Translations under genes and position numbers: made by a program | Shown: one piece after another, positions 1 to 7,817 of the stretch | How the letters are laid out: every line of letters starts with the position of its first letter | Position numbering within the stretch: the stretch's first letter is position 1 | Origin: an uncultured Campylobacter sp. | GTDB lineage: Bacteria; Campylobacterota; Campylobacteria; Campylobacterales; Campylobacteraceae | Assembly (NCBI RefSeq): GCF_938018035.1 | Contig: NZ_CALIJF010000150.1 | Span: 1-38,744 of the forward strand | Direction of reading: 5' to 3' | DNA: 38,744 nt | The notes under the pieces: model-generated | What the model was told of the DNA's origin: nothing | The model's database searches: none | What the model saw: only the letters and a program-made list of their open reading frames with translations

Positions 1-1094
1 GCGATCATATCGAGCCCCACCGAGCAGATCGCGGTCATCGCTTCGAGCTTTTCTAGGCTTAGCGAGCCCGCGCGCACTGCGGCGATCATGCCCTCGTCTT
101 CGGAGACGGGGATAAACGCGCCGCTAAGCCCGCCTACTTGGTTGCAGGCCATCACTCCGCCCTTTTTTACCGCGTCATTTAGCAGCGCTAGAGCTGCCGT
201 CGTGCCGTGCGTGCCGACGCGCTCTAGTCCCATCTCCTCAAGCACGCGCGCGACCGAATCGCCCACCGCCGGAGTCGGAGCTAGCGAGAGATCGACGATG
301 CCAAATTTCACGCCAAGGCGCTCGGACGCCATTTGACCGACGAGCTGTCCGATGCGCGTGATCTTAAACGCCGTCTTTTTCACGGTCTCTGCCACCACGT
401 CAAAGCTCGCCCCGTGCACCTTCTCAAGCGCGCGCTTAACGACGCCGGGGCCCGATACGCCCACGTTTATTACGACCTCGGCCTCGCCCACGCCGTGAAA
501 TGCGCCCGCCATGAAGGGATTATCCTCGACGGCGTTGGCAAATACGACGAGTTTGGCGGCGCCAAGATCGGAAAGCCGCGCCGTTTCTTTGATCACGCGC
601 CCCATGTCAGCGACCGCGCTCATATTTATGCCCGTCTTGGTCGAGCCGATATTAACGGACGCACAGACCTTCTGCGTCGCGGCAAGTGCGGCGGGGATGG
701 AGTTGATTAAAATTTTATCGCCCTTTGCGTAGCCCTTTTGCACTAGCGCCGAAAAGCCGCCGATAAAATCGATACCGACCTTTTTGGCCGCCTCGTCCAT
801 CGCTTTAGCAAGCGGCACGTAGTCAGTAGCGTTCGTCGCCGCGCCGATGATGGCGATAGGCGTTACGCAGACGCGCTTATTTACGATCGGAATGCCGAGC
901 TCTGCTGAAATTTTATTGCCGACCTTTACCAGATCGCGCGCTTTATCGGTGATTTTTGCGTAAATTTTCTCCGCTGCCTTGTCGATATCGGGATCGATGC
1001 AGTCAAGCAGGCTGATGCCCATCGTGATCGTGCGGATGTCGAAATTTTGCTCCTCGATCATCGCGATCGTTTCGGTTACGTTTTTGATGTCCAT
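1..1094 (-). CDS. UPF0210 (DUF711, PFL-like) family protein, partial
   Basis: The first 364 codons are in the window and the C-terminus lies beyond the left edge. Family members are about 450 residues, so roughly 90 are missing. The start is the ATG at 1094: the same frame has the TAA of the upstream ACT gene only nine bases earlier, so no longer start exists. The protein opens [20 protein letters not shown] and contains the family's conserved stretches, including TMGISLLDC near residue 25 and [10 protein letters not shown] near residue 235. UPF0210 proteins are structurally related to glycyl radical enzymes of the pyruvate formate-lyase group, but their function is unknown. The close coupling to an ACT-domain gene is seen in many bacteria and suggests a small-molecule-responsive partner. 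The family call is firm; any reaction would be a guess. Confidence 0.9.
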   Translation of the reverse strand, partial: MDIKNVTETIAMIEEQNFDIRTITMGISLLDCIDPDIDKAAEKIYAKITDKARDLVKVGNKISAELGIPIVNKRVCVTPIAIIGAATNATDYVPLAKAMDEAAKKVGIDFIGGFSALVQKGYAKGDKILINSIPAALAATQKVCASVNIGSTKTGINMSAVADMGRVIKETARLSDLGAAKLVVFANAVEDNPFMAGAFHGVGEAEVVINVGVSGPGVVKRALEKVHGASFDVVAETVKKTAFKITRIGQLVGQMASERLGVKFGIVDLSLAPTPAVGDSVARVLEEMGLERVGTHGTTAALALLNDAVKKGGVMACNQVGGLSGAFIPVSEDEGMIAAVRAGSLSLEKLEAMTAICSVGLDMI

Positions 1095-1103
1095 ATCGGC
1101 GCC

Positions 1104-1370
1104 TTAGATGTTGTGCATGGCGTCAAAGATCGCCGAGCTTTGGATGTTGATCTTAACTTTTAGCTTTTCGCCTAGCTCGTTTAGCTCCTCGCGCAGAGCC
1201 GTGAAGTCCTGCTTTTCGTCGCTGGAAACCACCGCCATCATCGTAAAAAACTCATCCAAAACCGTCTGGCTGATGTCGTCTATGTTTAGCCCAAGCTGCG
1301 CGAGCTTGGCCGAAACGCCCGCTACAATGCCAACTTTGTCCTTACCGATCACCGTTACGATCGCTTTCAC
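1104..1370 (-). CDS. ACT-domain protein, UPF0237 family
   Basis: An 88-residue protein made of a single ACT domain: KAIVTVIGKDKVGIVAGVSA at the N-terminus forms the first strand, ligand loop and helix, and DDISQTVLDEFFTMMAVVSS follows. ACT domains bind amino acids or similar ligands, usually as dimers. The start codon is GTG at 1370, supported by AAGGAGCAAGA directly upstream. Only nine bases separate its stop from the UPF0210 start, so the two are almost certainly co-translated. The UPF0237-UPF0210 pair is a conserved gene couple of unknown function. The ligand cannot be read from the sequence. Confidence 0.92.
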   Translation of the reverse strand: MKAIVTVIGKDKVGIVAGVSAKLAQLGLNIDDISQTVLDEFFTMMAVVSSDEKQDFTALREELNELGEKLKVKINIQSSAIFDAMHNI

Positions 1371-1425
1371 TCTTGCTCCTTTTTAAAATTTATTTAGCTA
1401 TTTTGAGCGCGGAAGCCCTTTAAAA

Positions 1426-1926
1426 CTACTGAATTTTGCTGCCGTTTGAAATTATCAGCGCAAATACAATTGCGACAAAAGCGTAAAATATTACCGCGAG
1501 CCATATCGCCCATCTATTCACGCCGCCGCCCCGTCTTAGGGCTTCATCGTCCTGCTTATCTAGCAATGAAACAAAACTATCGCAAACGTAATATTTCGCC
1601 ATAGTCCCGCTACTGACGCTAATTGCCGTTCCTATAGTTCTATCATGTCCATCCAAAAACGGAACGAAGCAGGTAGCCACCGCAACGGCAAATAGGGCTG
1701 CGGCAATTTTGTATTCCTTGCGGTACAGAAAAAAGAACAGCGTACCGAAAAAGGCCCACCAACTCCACGTGCTTACGTAAGTTAGCTCGCGCTGCTTGCC
1801 GGCGGCGAAAAATTTCTCGCAGGCACGTGCGTAAATTTCAACCTTGCTAGGAGTTTGCAAGAAAATTTCCAGCTTCTGTCGAAGCAGCTTACCGTCAGAT
1901 AAAATTTCTCTAGCGTAATCCGTCAT
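1426..1926 (-). CDS. DUF2628 family membrane protein
   Basis: 166 residues. A soluble N-terminal part of about 65 residues precedes the DUF2628 hallmark around residues 73-92 (WSWWAFFGTLFFFLYRKEYK), which starts a membrane hairpin at about 75-112. A further transmembrane helix lies near residues 140-162 (WAIWLAVIFYAFVAIVFALI). DUF2628 proteins are small inner-membrane proteins of unknown role. The start is well defined by AAGGAGGGTGAG before the ATG, and this Shine-Dalgarno sequence abuts the trpS stop, so the gene is translated as part of the der-aroK-trpS transcript. Nothing in its neighbours indicates a function. Confidence 0.8.
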   Translation of the reverse strand: MTDYAREILSDGKLLRQKLEIFLQTPSKVEIYARACEKFFAAGKQRELTYVSTWSWWAFFGTLFFFLYRKEYKIAAALFAVAVATCFVPFLDGHDRTIGTAISVSSGTMAKYYVCDSFVSLLDKQDDEALRRGGGVNRWAIWLAVIFYAFVAIVFALIISNGSKIQ

Positions 1927-1936
1927 CTCACCCTCC

Positions 1937-2905
1937 TTAGCGATAAATCCCCACGGCGGCGCGAACCTTTTGCATCAATGAAGCAGCCGTCGCAGCCGCT
2001 CTTTGCGCGCCCTGTCTTAGCATCTCATCTAAAATTTCGCGGTGGCTTTGATAGTATTCAAATTTATCTCGCGCATCTTTGAAGTAGCCCTGCACGAGCT
2101 CGTTTAGATACGCCTTGAAGTGCCCGTGCCCCTCGCCTCCGCGCTCGTAGCGAGCCTGCAGTTCCGTCTGCTCCGCTTCGTTTAAAAATAGCTTCGCGAT
2201 ATTATAGACATTGCACCCGCGCCACTGCTTAGGCGCTTCTAGCGGCTCGGAGGTCGTTACGATACTTGAAATTTGCTTCTTTAGCGTCGCGGCATCTGCA
2301 AAAATATCGATCGTATTGCCGTAGCTCTTACTCATCTTGGCACCGTCTGTGCCCGGCACGATCGCCACTTCATCGTTTACGCGCGCTTGCGGAATAGTTA
2401 AAATTTCGCCGTGGGCGTTGTTAAATTTAAGCGCGATGTCGCGGGCGATCTCGACGTGCTGGATCTGATCCTTGCCCACGGGCACGACCTCCGCGCTGTA
2501 TAGCAGGATGTCCGCCGCCATCAGCACGGGGTAGCTAAACAGATCGTGCTTGCTCTCAAAGCCCTTAGCGATCTTGTCTTTGTATGCGTGCGCTCGCTCG
2601 AGCAGCCCCATCGGCGTGTATCCGCTTAAAATCCAGTAAAGCTCCAGCACCTCTTTTACGTCGCTTTGCACCCAAAACACCGTCTTTTTCGGATCGATCC
2701 CCAGCGACAAAAACGCCGCGGCGGCCTCGTAGGTGGAGTTTTTTAGCTTTGCGCCGTCGCTTACGGACGTGAGCGCATGGTAGTTTGCGATAAACATAAA
2801 CATCTGCTCGCCCGCGTTTTGCGCATCCACCATCTGTTTGATACTCGCGAAGTAGTTGCCCAAATGCAGCTTGCCGCTGGGCTGAAGACCCGTTAAAATT
2901 CTCAT
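1937..2905 (-). CDS. trpS: Tryptophanyl-tRNA synthetase
   Basis: A 322-residue class I aminoacyl-tRNA synthetase that charges tRNA-Trp with tryptophan using ATP in the cytoplasm. The HIGH-type motif is PSGKLHLGNY at residues 9-18 and the KMSKS loop is at 190-194. GKDQIQHVEIARDIA at about 144-158 is the typical TrpRS tryptophan/ATP-site stretch. The length matches bacterial TrpRS. The ATG is preceded by AAGGAGCAACG. It lies ten bases after the aroK-fusion stop, and the der-aroK-trpS order is also found in C. jejuni. No leader peptide or T-box was seen. Confidence 0.97.
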   Translation of the reverse strand: MRILTGLQPSGKLHLGNYFASIKQMVDAQNAGEQMFMFIANYHALTSVSDGAKLKNSTYEAAAAFLSLGIDPKKTVFWVQSDVKEVLELYWILSGYTPMGLLERAHAYKDKIAKGFESKHDLFSYPVLMAADILLYSAEVVPVGKDQIQHVEIARDIALKFNNAHGEILTIPQARVNDEVAIVPGTDGAKMSKSYGNTIDIFADAATLKKQISSIVTTSEPLEAPKQWRGCNVYNIAKLFLNEAEQTELQARYERGGEGHGHFKAYLNELVQGYFKDARDKFEYYQSHREILDEMLRQGAQRAAATAASLMQKVRAAVGIYR

Positions 2906-2915
2906 CGTTGCTCCT

Positions 2916-3353
2916 TTAAATCAAAATCAAATCGCCGTCTACGAAGCCCACGGCGACGTGCTTGCACTTAAAAATTTTAGCGCTAGGCATCTGCTCTCGC
3001 AGCTCGCGCAGAACCTGTACGAGCAGTTTTAAAACCTGTCGCCACGAAAGCTCGCTTAAAAATTCAAGCTGCAAGCGCGAGCTTTGCGGATAAAATTCAT
3101 CCTCGTCCTCGCACGCCCAGTAGTCGTCATCCCCGTCGTAGCTGCTCGATCCTGCTAGCTGTAGCGCATAAGGCTCGTAAAGATCGAAGTGCCACGCGAT
3201 CACGCGCTTTGGAATTTCCTCGCGTTCTAAGCCCTCTAGTAGCTCGCGCAGCTTTTGCTTTAGCGCCTCTTTCTTTTTAAGTTTATCGCTTTTGCCCTCT
3301 TTACCGTGCGACTCGGAATTTTTGCCGCCGCCCGGGCACTTTTGTTTAGACAT
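2916..3353 (-). CDS. Possible internal-start product: the 145-residue C-terminal domain of the aroK fusion
   Basis: This is the in-frame 3' part of the aroK fusion, listed separately because the ATG at 3353 has a good ribosome binding site (AAAGGA, about six bases upstream) that has no purpose inside an ordinary gene. The simplest reading is that aroK and a downstream gene once sat end to end, and loss of the aroK stop joined them. The product would be a soluble acidic protein with a Lys-rich N-terminus and a helix-rich middle (LSWRQVLKLLVQVLRELREQ). I do not recognise the family. The compact acidic fold ending in GFVDGDL recalls small immunity-type proteins, but that is only an impression. 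Confidence 0.4.
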   Translation of the reverse strand: MSKQKCPGGGKNSESHGKEGKSDKLKKKEALKQKLRELLEGLEREEIPKRVIAWHFDLYEPYALQLAGSSSYDGDDDYWACEDEDEFYPQSSRLQLEFLSELSWRQVLKLLVQVLRELREQMPSAKIFKCKHVAVGFVDGDLILI

Positions 3354-3887
3354 CTTTTTTCCTTTTAAATTTAGCTCGTCGCAGGCGGAGCAAATTTCTT
3401 TTATGATCTTTTTTACGCTTTTATTTTCCACGTCGATTACGATGTCGGCCTTTTTTTCATACGCCCCGTCTCTTTCGGCGTGCAGCGCCGCGGCCTTTTG
3501 CAGATCCGCTAACAGCGGGCGCTTGGCAAATTTTTTCTCCGCGTTCTCGCTGTTTTTTAAGCGCTCGATTATCCCTTCAAAGCTTGATTTCAGATACACG
3601 ACGGTGCCGATTTTGTTTAAATTTTTCACGGCGTAAAAGCCGCCGCCCGTAGAGATCACGGCGCAGCGGACGGACTTTTCTAAAAATTTCGCAAGGCCCT
3701 CTTCCATCTTTCTAAAGCTCTGCTCGCCCTGCTCTTTAAAAATTTGCCCGATCTTTTTATTGGCGTAGCTTTCGATCATATCGTCGCAATCAAGCGCAAA
3801 CATCCCGCTTTGCGCAGCCAGCGCCCGTGCTACCGTACCCTTGCCGACCCCCATAAAGCCGATGAGCACGATATTACCGCTCTTCAT
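2916..3887 (-). CDS. aroK: Shikimate kinase fused to an unrelated C-terminal domain
   Basis: 323 residues, about twice the usual shikimate kinase length. Residues 1-170 form a complete kinase that phosphorylates shikimate in chorismate synthesis. It has P-loop GFMGVGKGT at 10-18, shikimate-binding DCDD at 33-36, the GGG turn at 81-83 and lid KRPLL at 122-126. From about residue 179 follows a 145-residue segment that starts MSKQKCPGGG, has a lysine-rich coiled stretch, then an acidic patch (DGDDDYWACEDEDEF), and ends in GFVDGDLILI. Met179 (ATG at 3353) has its own AAAGGAAAAAAG Shine-Dalgarno sequence, so this part may also be made as a separate protein. The kinase start overlaps the end of der by 14 bases. 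The kinase call is firm; the extension is unrecognised. Confidence 0.93.
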   Translation of the reverse strand: MKSGNIVLIGFMGVGKGTVARALAAQSGMFALDCDDMIESYANKKIGQIFKEQGEQSFRKMEEGLAKFLEKSVRCAVISTGGGFYAVKNLNKIGTVVYLKSSFEGIIERLKNSENAEKKFAKRPLLADLQKAAALHAERDGAYEKKADIVIDVENKSVKKIIKEICSACDELNLKGKKMSKQKCPGGGKNSESHGKEGKSDKLKKKEALKQKLRELLEGLEREEIPKRVIAWHFDLYEPYALQLAGSSSYDGDDDYWACEDEDEFYPQSSRLQLEFLSELSWRQVLKLLVQVLRELREQMPSAKIFKCKHVAVGFVDGDLILI

Positions 3888-5259
3888 CGCTCTCCCCTTT
3901 TTTGCGCGGCAGCAGCACTAGGGGACTTCCCGAAAGGGCAAAGCTTGCGCGCAGTCTGTTCATCAAATAGCGCTTGTAGCTAAAATGCAGCGCTTGCGGG
4001 CGGTTCATCACAAGAGCGATCTTCGGCGGCGCAAAGCCGATCTGCGCGGCGTAGTAAATTTTAACCGATTTGCCCCGCTCGCGAGGTATCGGATGCGCCT
4101 TTATCGCGGCTTCTACCGCTTCATTGATCCTTGCGGTGCCGAGCTTGCGCGTGAAATTTGAATAAACCTCCAAAATGAGCGGGTAAATTTTATGGATCCG
4201 CTTCCTATCCGTCGCGCTGACGCTGATGATCGGCGCGTATGAAAGGAATTTAAACCTATCGCGCAGATCGCGGCAAAACTCGTCGTAATCGCGCTCGCAA
4301 AGATCCCATTTGTTTAAAATTATGATGAGCCCAAGTTCAAATTTAGCCGCAAGCCCCGCGATGCGCTCGTCCAGCTCGTTTAGCGGCTCGCTTGCGTCAA
4401 GCACCAAAAGCGCGATGTCAGAGCTTTGTAAAATTTTTTCGGTGCGATTTAGCGCGAAGCGCTCGATGCCCTCGATCTTGCCACGGCGGCGAATGCCTGC
4501 CGTGTCGATAAACTCGAGCGTGCGCCCCTCAAATTCCGTGCTTTCGTTTACCGGGTCGATCGTCGTGCCCGCATAATCGCTCACGACCGAACGCTGCGAG
4601 CCGACAAGTGCGTTTAGAAGGCTTGATTTACCGACGTTTACCCGCCCGATGATACCTACGCCGATGGTCTTGTCTGCATAAAATTCCTCGTCGCGCCCCT
4701 CTTTCGGCTCGCCCTCGTCGTTAAAGCCCTCTATAAAATCATCAAAAATTTCATCCTCATCCTGCTGCGCGGGCGCAGGGTCTAAAAAGCCATATATCCA
4801 CTCTTTCAGCTCATCGATGCCGCTGTTGTGAGAAACGGAGATCGGAAAAAATTTAACGCCGAATTCGTTAAACTCCCAGCTGCGCTCCTCGTCGCGCTTG
4901 CCGTCGATCTTATTGACCGCTAGGGCAATGGGCTTACCGAGCTTTTGCAGCGAGAAAAATATCCGCCGCTCATCATCGCTCGGAAGCAGCTTACCGTCCG
5001 TCATAAAGATTATCAAATCCGCGCTTTTTGCCTCGCTTAGCGTCTTAGCCTGCACGCGCGCAAACAGCTCGGAGGCGTCGTCCAGACCGCCAGAATCGAT
5101 CACGCGCACGCGACGATCGAAAATTTCGGCTTCGGCTCTATTGGTATCGCGCGTCGTGCCCGCAACGTCGCTCGTGATGGCGATACGAGCGCCCGCTAGA
5201 CGGTTAAAAAGGCTCGACTTGCCGACGTTGGGGCGCCCGATGATGATCAAACTTTTCAC
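3874..5259 (-). CDS. der: Ribosome-assembly GTPase Der (EngA)
   Basis: 461 residues with two tandem GTPase domains and a C-terminal KH-like domain, the Der architecture. Der is needed for 50S subunit maturation. Domain 1 has GRPNVGKSSLF, DSGG and NKID; domain 2 has GRVNVGKSSLL, DTAG and NKWD. The acidic linker between them (DEDEIFDDFIEGFNDEGEP) is typical. I place the start at GTG 5259, not the in-frame ATG at 5295. AAGGACGAAC sits just upstream of the GTG, the protein then begins directly at the first G domain, and a TATAAT promoter box (5285-5290) lies between the two candidates. It is first in the der-aroK-trpS operon. Confidence 0.96.
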   Translation of the reverse strand: MKSLIIIGRPNVGKSSLFNRLAGARIAITSDVAGTTRDTNRAEAEIFDRRVRVIDSGGLDDASELFARVQAKTLSEAKSADLIIFMTDGKLLPSDDERRIFFSLQKLGKPIALAVNKIDGKRDEERSWEFNEFGVKFFPISVSHNSGIDELKEWIYGFLDPAPAQQDEDEIFDDFIEGFNDEGEPKEGRDEEFYADKTIGVGIIGRVNVGKSSLLNALVGSQRSVVSDYAGTTIDPVNESTEFEGRTLEFIDTAGIRRRGKIEGIERFALNRTEKILQSSDIALLVLDASEPLNELDERIAGLAAKFELGLIIILNKWDLCERDYDEFCRDLRDRFKFLSYAPIISVSATDRKRIHKIYPLILEVYSNFTRKLGTARINEAVEAAIKAHPIPRERGKSVKIYYAAQIGFAPPKIALVMNRPQALHFSYKRYLMNRLRASFALSGSPLVLLPRKKGESDEER

Positions 5260-5284
5260 GTTCGTCCTTGTAGTTTTTGGCGCG

Positions 5285-5290
5285 ATTATA
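5285..5290 (-). promoter_or_regulatory. -10 box of the der promoter
   Basis: The minus strand reads GGTTATAATCGCGCC here, a perfect TATAAT about 25 bases before the GTG start of der. Campylobacter sigma-70 promoters usually show only this element. Its position rules out translation starting at the ATG at 5295. Confidence 0.6.
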
Positions 5291-5705
5291 ACCAAAAATA
5301 GATTAAAGCCAAATTCTACGCGCTCGCTCGCGCAAGTCGGGCGGCAAAATTTTATAAAATTTAGGCGCTAAATTTAGCGAAATTTTATCGCGGCACGAGC
5401 AAAACTCCGCTCGTAAAAAGGCGCCAAGGCGCGCGAGGCGTCGCCGAACATATCGCCGAGGCGGGGCTGTGCGTAAATTTTATAAAATTTTAAAACCGAA
5501 GCCTGTCCGCGAAATCTAGCGGTCGAAGCACAAAAACGGGCGAGGACGCGCGAAAGTATATAAACCCGCAGTTGCGTAAATTTTGACTATTCCGCGCATA
5601 CAAGCGCCGAAGTGCAAAATCGAGCCGTCGCGCCAGGCGCGCAAAAGCAGGCGGCGCGACGAAATATTAAAACGGCGGAATATTAAAATTTAATCATTAT
5701 GCGTG

Positions 5706-5711
5706 TATAAT
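5706..5711 (+). promoter_or_regulatory. -10 box of the EamA gene pair
   Basis: GCGTGTATAATTCC contains a perfect TATAAT with an upstream TG-like extension, 22 bases before the ATG at 5734. AAAGGGGCGCG then serves as the ribosome binding site. Confidence 0.55.
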
Positions 5712-5733
5712 TCCGCAAATTTAAAGGGGCGCG

Positions 5734-5961
5734 ATGAAATACAACAACTTCTTGCTGCACCATCTAAGCGTATATTATATGCTGATGGCGTGCTTTTACA
5801 ACTCTCTTACGGGCGTTTTTGCCAAGCTTTTGGGCGCGCAAATTTCATCGCTTGAGGTCGTACTCTTTCGCAATCTGCCGGGGCTTTTGATCCTACTTTA
5901 TAAAATCAAGGCTCGTCCGCGCGCGGCGCGCTCGTCGCGAATCGAAAGTAGGACGGCGTGA
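5734..5961 (+). pseudogene. Truncated EamA/DMT transporter remnant (N-terminal two helices)
   Basis: 75 codons whose first 60 residues parallel the N-terminus of the complete gene that follows. Compare VYYMLMACFYNSLTGVFAKL here with VYYMLVASFYFALNGALAKV there. Drug/metabolite transporters of this family need about ten helices in two EamA halves; only about two helices remain before the sequence turns to arginine-rich residues (RPRAARSSRIES) and stops. It has a promoter and a good ribosome binding site, and its TGA overlaps the GTG start of the next gene. It is probably the stump of an older tandem duplicate after a deletion, still serving as translational leader. A functional two-helix peptide is possible but less likely. 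Confidence 0.65.
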
Positions 5962-6890
5962 AGAAGAAATTTTACTCCGCGTTTTGGCTGAAACATCTGG
6001 GCGTTTATTATATGCTCGTAGCGAGCTTTTATTTCGCGCTAAACGGCGCTTTGGCCAAGGTCATGGCGGAGCGAATGAGCAGCGCCGAGATCGTGTTTTT
6101 CCGCAACGTCGTAGGCATCGCGATCGTGCTGTTTTCGCTAAGGCGGGTAAAAAATCTGGGCCCGGGCGGCAAGCCGTGGCTGCTCGCGTTTCGCGGCTTT
6201 ATCGGCAGCTGCGGTATCTTAGCGACCTTTTACAACATCGCTCACATCGATCTTGGCACCGCTTTTACCTTCCAAAAGACGGCGCCCATTTTCACCGCGC
6301 TATTTTCGGCGTTTTTCTTAGGCGAAAAGCTAAGCTCGCGCGGTTGGTTTGCGATACTGCTGGGCTTTGGCGGGATTTTACTCGTCGTGCGCCCGCACAT
6401 CGGCATCAGCGTAACCGACGCGGTGGGAATTTTCGGCGGCATGTGCGCGGGGCTTGCATACACGAGCGTGCGCGAGCTTCGCAAACACTACGCCACCAAC
6501 CTCATCGTGCTGGTCTTCGTCTCATCCGCTACCTTTCTAAGCGCGATGATGATGGCTGCGGGCTGGGCGCTCGGTGATAGCGAGGTTAAAATTTTAGGAC
6601 TTTTCAGCGGGGCAGATTTGGCGAGGCTTGCTTACTTCAACCCGCCAAGCCTTTTTGGCTGGGTGCTCGTGGCGCTTCTGGGCGTCAGCGGGATCTACTT
6701 TCAAATTTACATGACGCGCGCCTACGCCGCTTCGCGCAAAGCGGGTATCGTCGCTGCGATCAGCTATAGCGACATTCTCTTTAGCATGGCACTCGGCATT
6801 ATGCTAGGCGATCATCTGCCCGGTCCGATCGTGCTAGCGGGCATCGCGGTGGTGATTTTAAGCGGAATTCTAATCGCTCGTGAGCGCTAA
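5958..6890 (+). CDS. EamA-family (DMT superfamily) inner-membrane transporter
   Basis: 310 residues with about ten hydrophobic helices arranged as two EamA repeats, at about residues 12-140 and 150-308. FYFALNGALAKVMAERMSSAEIVFFRN near residues 20-46 and FQKTAPIFTALFSAFFLGEKL near 105-125 are typical of the family. DMT exporters move metabolites or amphipathic compounds out of the cytoplasm by proton exchange, and the substrate cannot be inferred. The start is GTG at 5958 inside the TGA of the truncated copy upstream, so expression should depend on translational coupling. The downstream neighbour is a separate operon after a hairpin. Confidence 0.88.
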   Translation: MKKKFYSAFWLKHLGVYYMLVASFYFALNGALAKVMAERMSSAEIVFFRNVVGIAIVLFSLRRVKNLGPGGKPWLLAFRGFIGSCGILATFYNIAHIDLGTAFTFQKTAPIFTALFSAFFLGEKLSSRGWFAILLGFGGILLVVRPHIGISVTDAVGIFGGMCAGLAYTSVRELRKHYATNLIVLVFVSSATFLSAMMMAAGWALGDSEVKILGLFSGADLARLAYFNPPSLFGWVLVALLGVSGIYFQIYMTRAYAASRKAGIVAAISYSDILFSMALGIMLGDHLPGPIVLAGIAVVILSGILIARER

Positions 6891-6908
6891 ATTTAAATCT
6901 AATTCAAA

Positions 6909-6941
6909 TGCGGCGCAAAGCTAAATTTTATCCGCGCCGCA
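6909..6941 (+). terminator. Hairpin after the EamA gene
   Basis: TGCGGCGC and GCGCCGCA form an exact 8-base stem around a 17-base A+T-rich loop, 18 bases after the EamA stop. There is no T-run after it, so it may be a weak terminator or a processing stem. Confidence 0.4.
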
Positions 6942-7040
6942 AGCCTACGCTAAATTTCAGCAGTCTAAAAGCTTAAAAAGACTAACATTCAAATCAAAGT
7001 TCTACGGCGTAGAAATATTTTTCGACGGATTTAAAATTTT

Positions 7041-7817
7041 ATGCATTTTATCGGTATCGACATCGGCTCTACCTCGTCAAAGGTCGCCGTTATGAACGAA
7101 CGCGGCGAATTTTGCGAGCTATTTTTGCTGCCAAGCGGCTTTAGCGCGGTCAAGGTCGCGCGCCAGATCAAGCAAGCCTTAGAGCAAAAAGGCTACGCAG
7201 AGGGCTTCGTGACGGCTACGGGCTACGGACGCGTTAGCGTAGAGTACGCGCAGCTTAGCATGAGCGAAATTTTATGCCACGGGCTTGGGGCACACTTTTT
7301 ATTTGAGCAAGACTGCACCGTCATCGATGTGGGCGGGCAAGACACCAAAGCGATCAAAATAGAAAACGGCAAACCAGCGGATTTTATCATGAACGACAAA
7401 TGCTCGGCGGGCACGGGTAAATTTTTAGAGATCAGTGCGGGCCGCTTGGGGCTTGAGCTAAGCGAAATTTACAAAACCGCCCGAAAAAATCCCGCGATTA
7501 AACTAAGCTCGACCTGCACTGTTTTTGCAGAAAGCGAGATCGTCTCGCTAAGCGCAAATGGGGCTGAAACTAGCGAGATCGCCTACGCTATCGTGGATTC
7601 CTCCGCGCACAAGGTCGCCTCACTCATCAAACGGCTGGAAAATCAAATTTACTTTTTAAGCGGCGGGCTTAGCAACGTGCCGCTCTTTAAACAGCTTCTA
7701 GGCGAGCATCTGGGGGCTGAAATTTTTACTCACGAAAACGCAATCTACTGCGGCGCGATGGGCGCTTCGCTTATCGGCGCACGCAAAGCAAACGAAATTT
7801 CAAAGGAGACGAGATGA
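7041..7817 (+). CDS. BadF/BcrA-type ATPase: 2-hydroxyacyl-CoA dehydratase activator / double-cubane protein reductase
   Basis: 258 residues of the ASKHA-fold ATPase family that includes HgdC, YjiL and the reductase of double-cubane cluster proteins. These dimers hold one [4Fe-4S] cluster and use ATP hydrolysis to deliver a very low-potential electron to their partner. Seen here are phosphate-binding GIDIGSTSSK at residues 5-14, DVGGQDTK at 96-103, and the two cluster cysteines in NDKCSAGTGKF (Cys121) and SSTCTVFAESE (Cys159). The stop overlaps the start of the partner gene by four bases. No strong Shine-Dalgarno sequence precedes the ATG. It is the first gene of the five-gene operon. Confidence 0.93.
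   Translation: MHFIGIDIGSTSSKVAVMNERGEFCELFLLPSGFSAVKVARQIKQALEQKGYAEGFVTATGYGRVSVEYAQLSMSEILCHGLGAHFLFEQDCTVIDVGGQDTKAIKIENGKPADFIMNDKCSAGTGKFLEISAGRLGLELSEIYKTARKNPAIKLSSTCTVFAESEIVSLSANGAETSEIAYAIVDSSAHKVASLIKRLENQIYFLSGGLSNVPLFKQLLGEHLGAEIFTHENAIYCGAMGASLIGARKANEISKETR

Larger units (their letters stand above)
5260..5733. other. Divergent intergenic region between der and the EamA genes
   Basis: About 470 bases without a credible gene. It holds the der promoter at one end and a TATAAT box for the EamA genes at 5706-5711 at the other. A perfect 14-base palindrome, CGCTAAATTTAGCG, lies at 5366-5379. The rest mixes AAATTTTATAAAATTT runs with G+C-rich stretches and has stops in all frames. 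Confidence 0.5.

Noticed and set aside
333..710. Plus-strand open frames at the left edge (also 88-336 and 511-732)
   Set aside because: They are antisense to the UPF0210 gene, have no ribosome sites, and their translations do not look like proteins. G+C-rich coding DNA often leaves such frames open.
5366..5379. Palindrome CGCTAAATTTAGCG as an operator
   Set aside because: AAATTT-centred palindromes are so frequent in this genome that one more, far from either start codon, carries little weight.
5984..6577. 197-codon open frame inside the EamA gene in another frame
   Set aside because: Arg/His-rich translation with no family resemblance; the overlapping frame encodes a clear ten-helix transporter.
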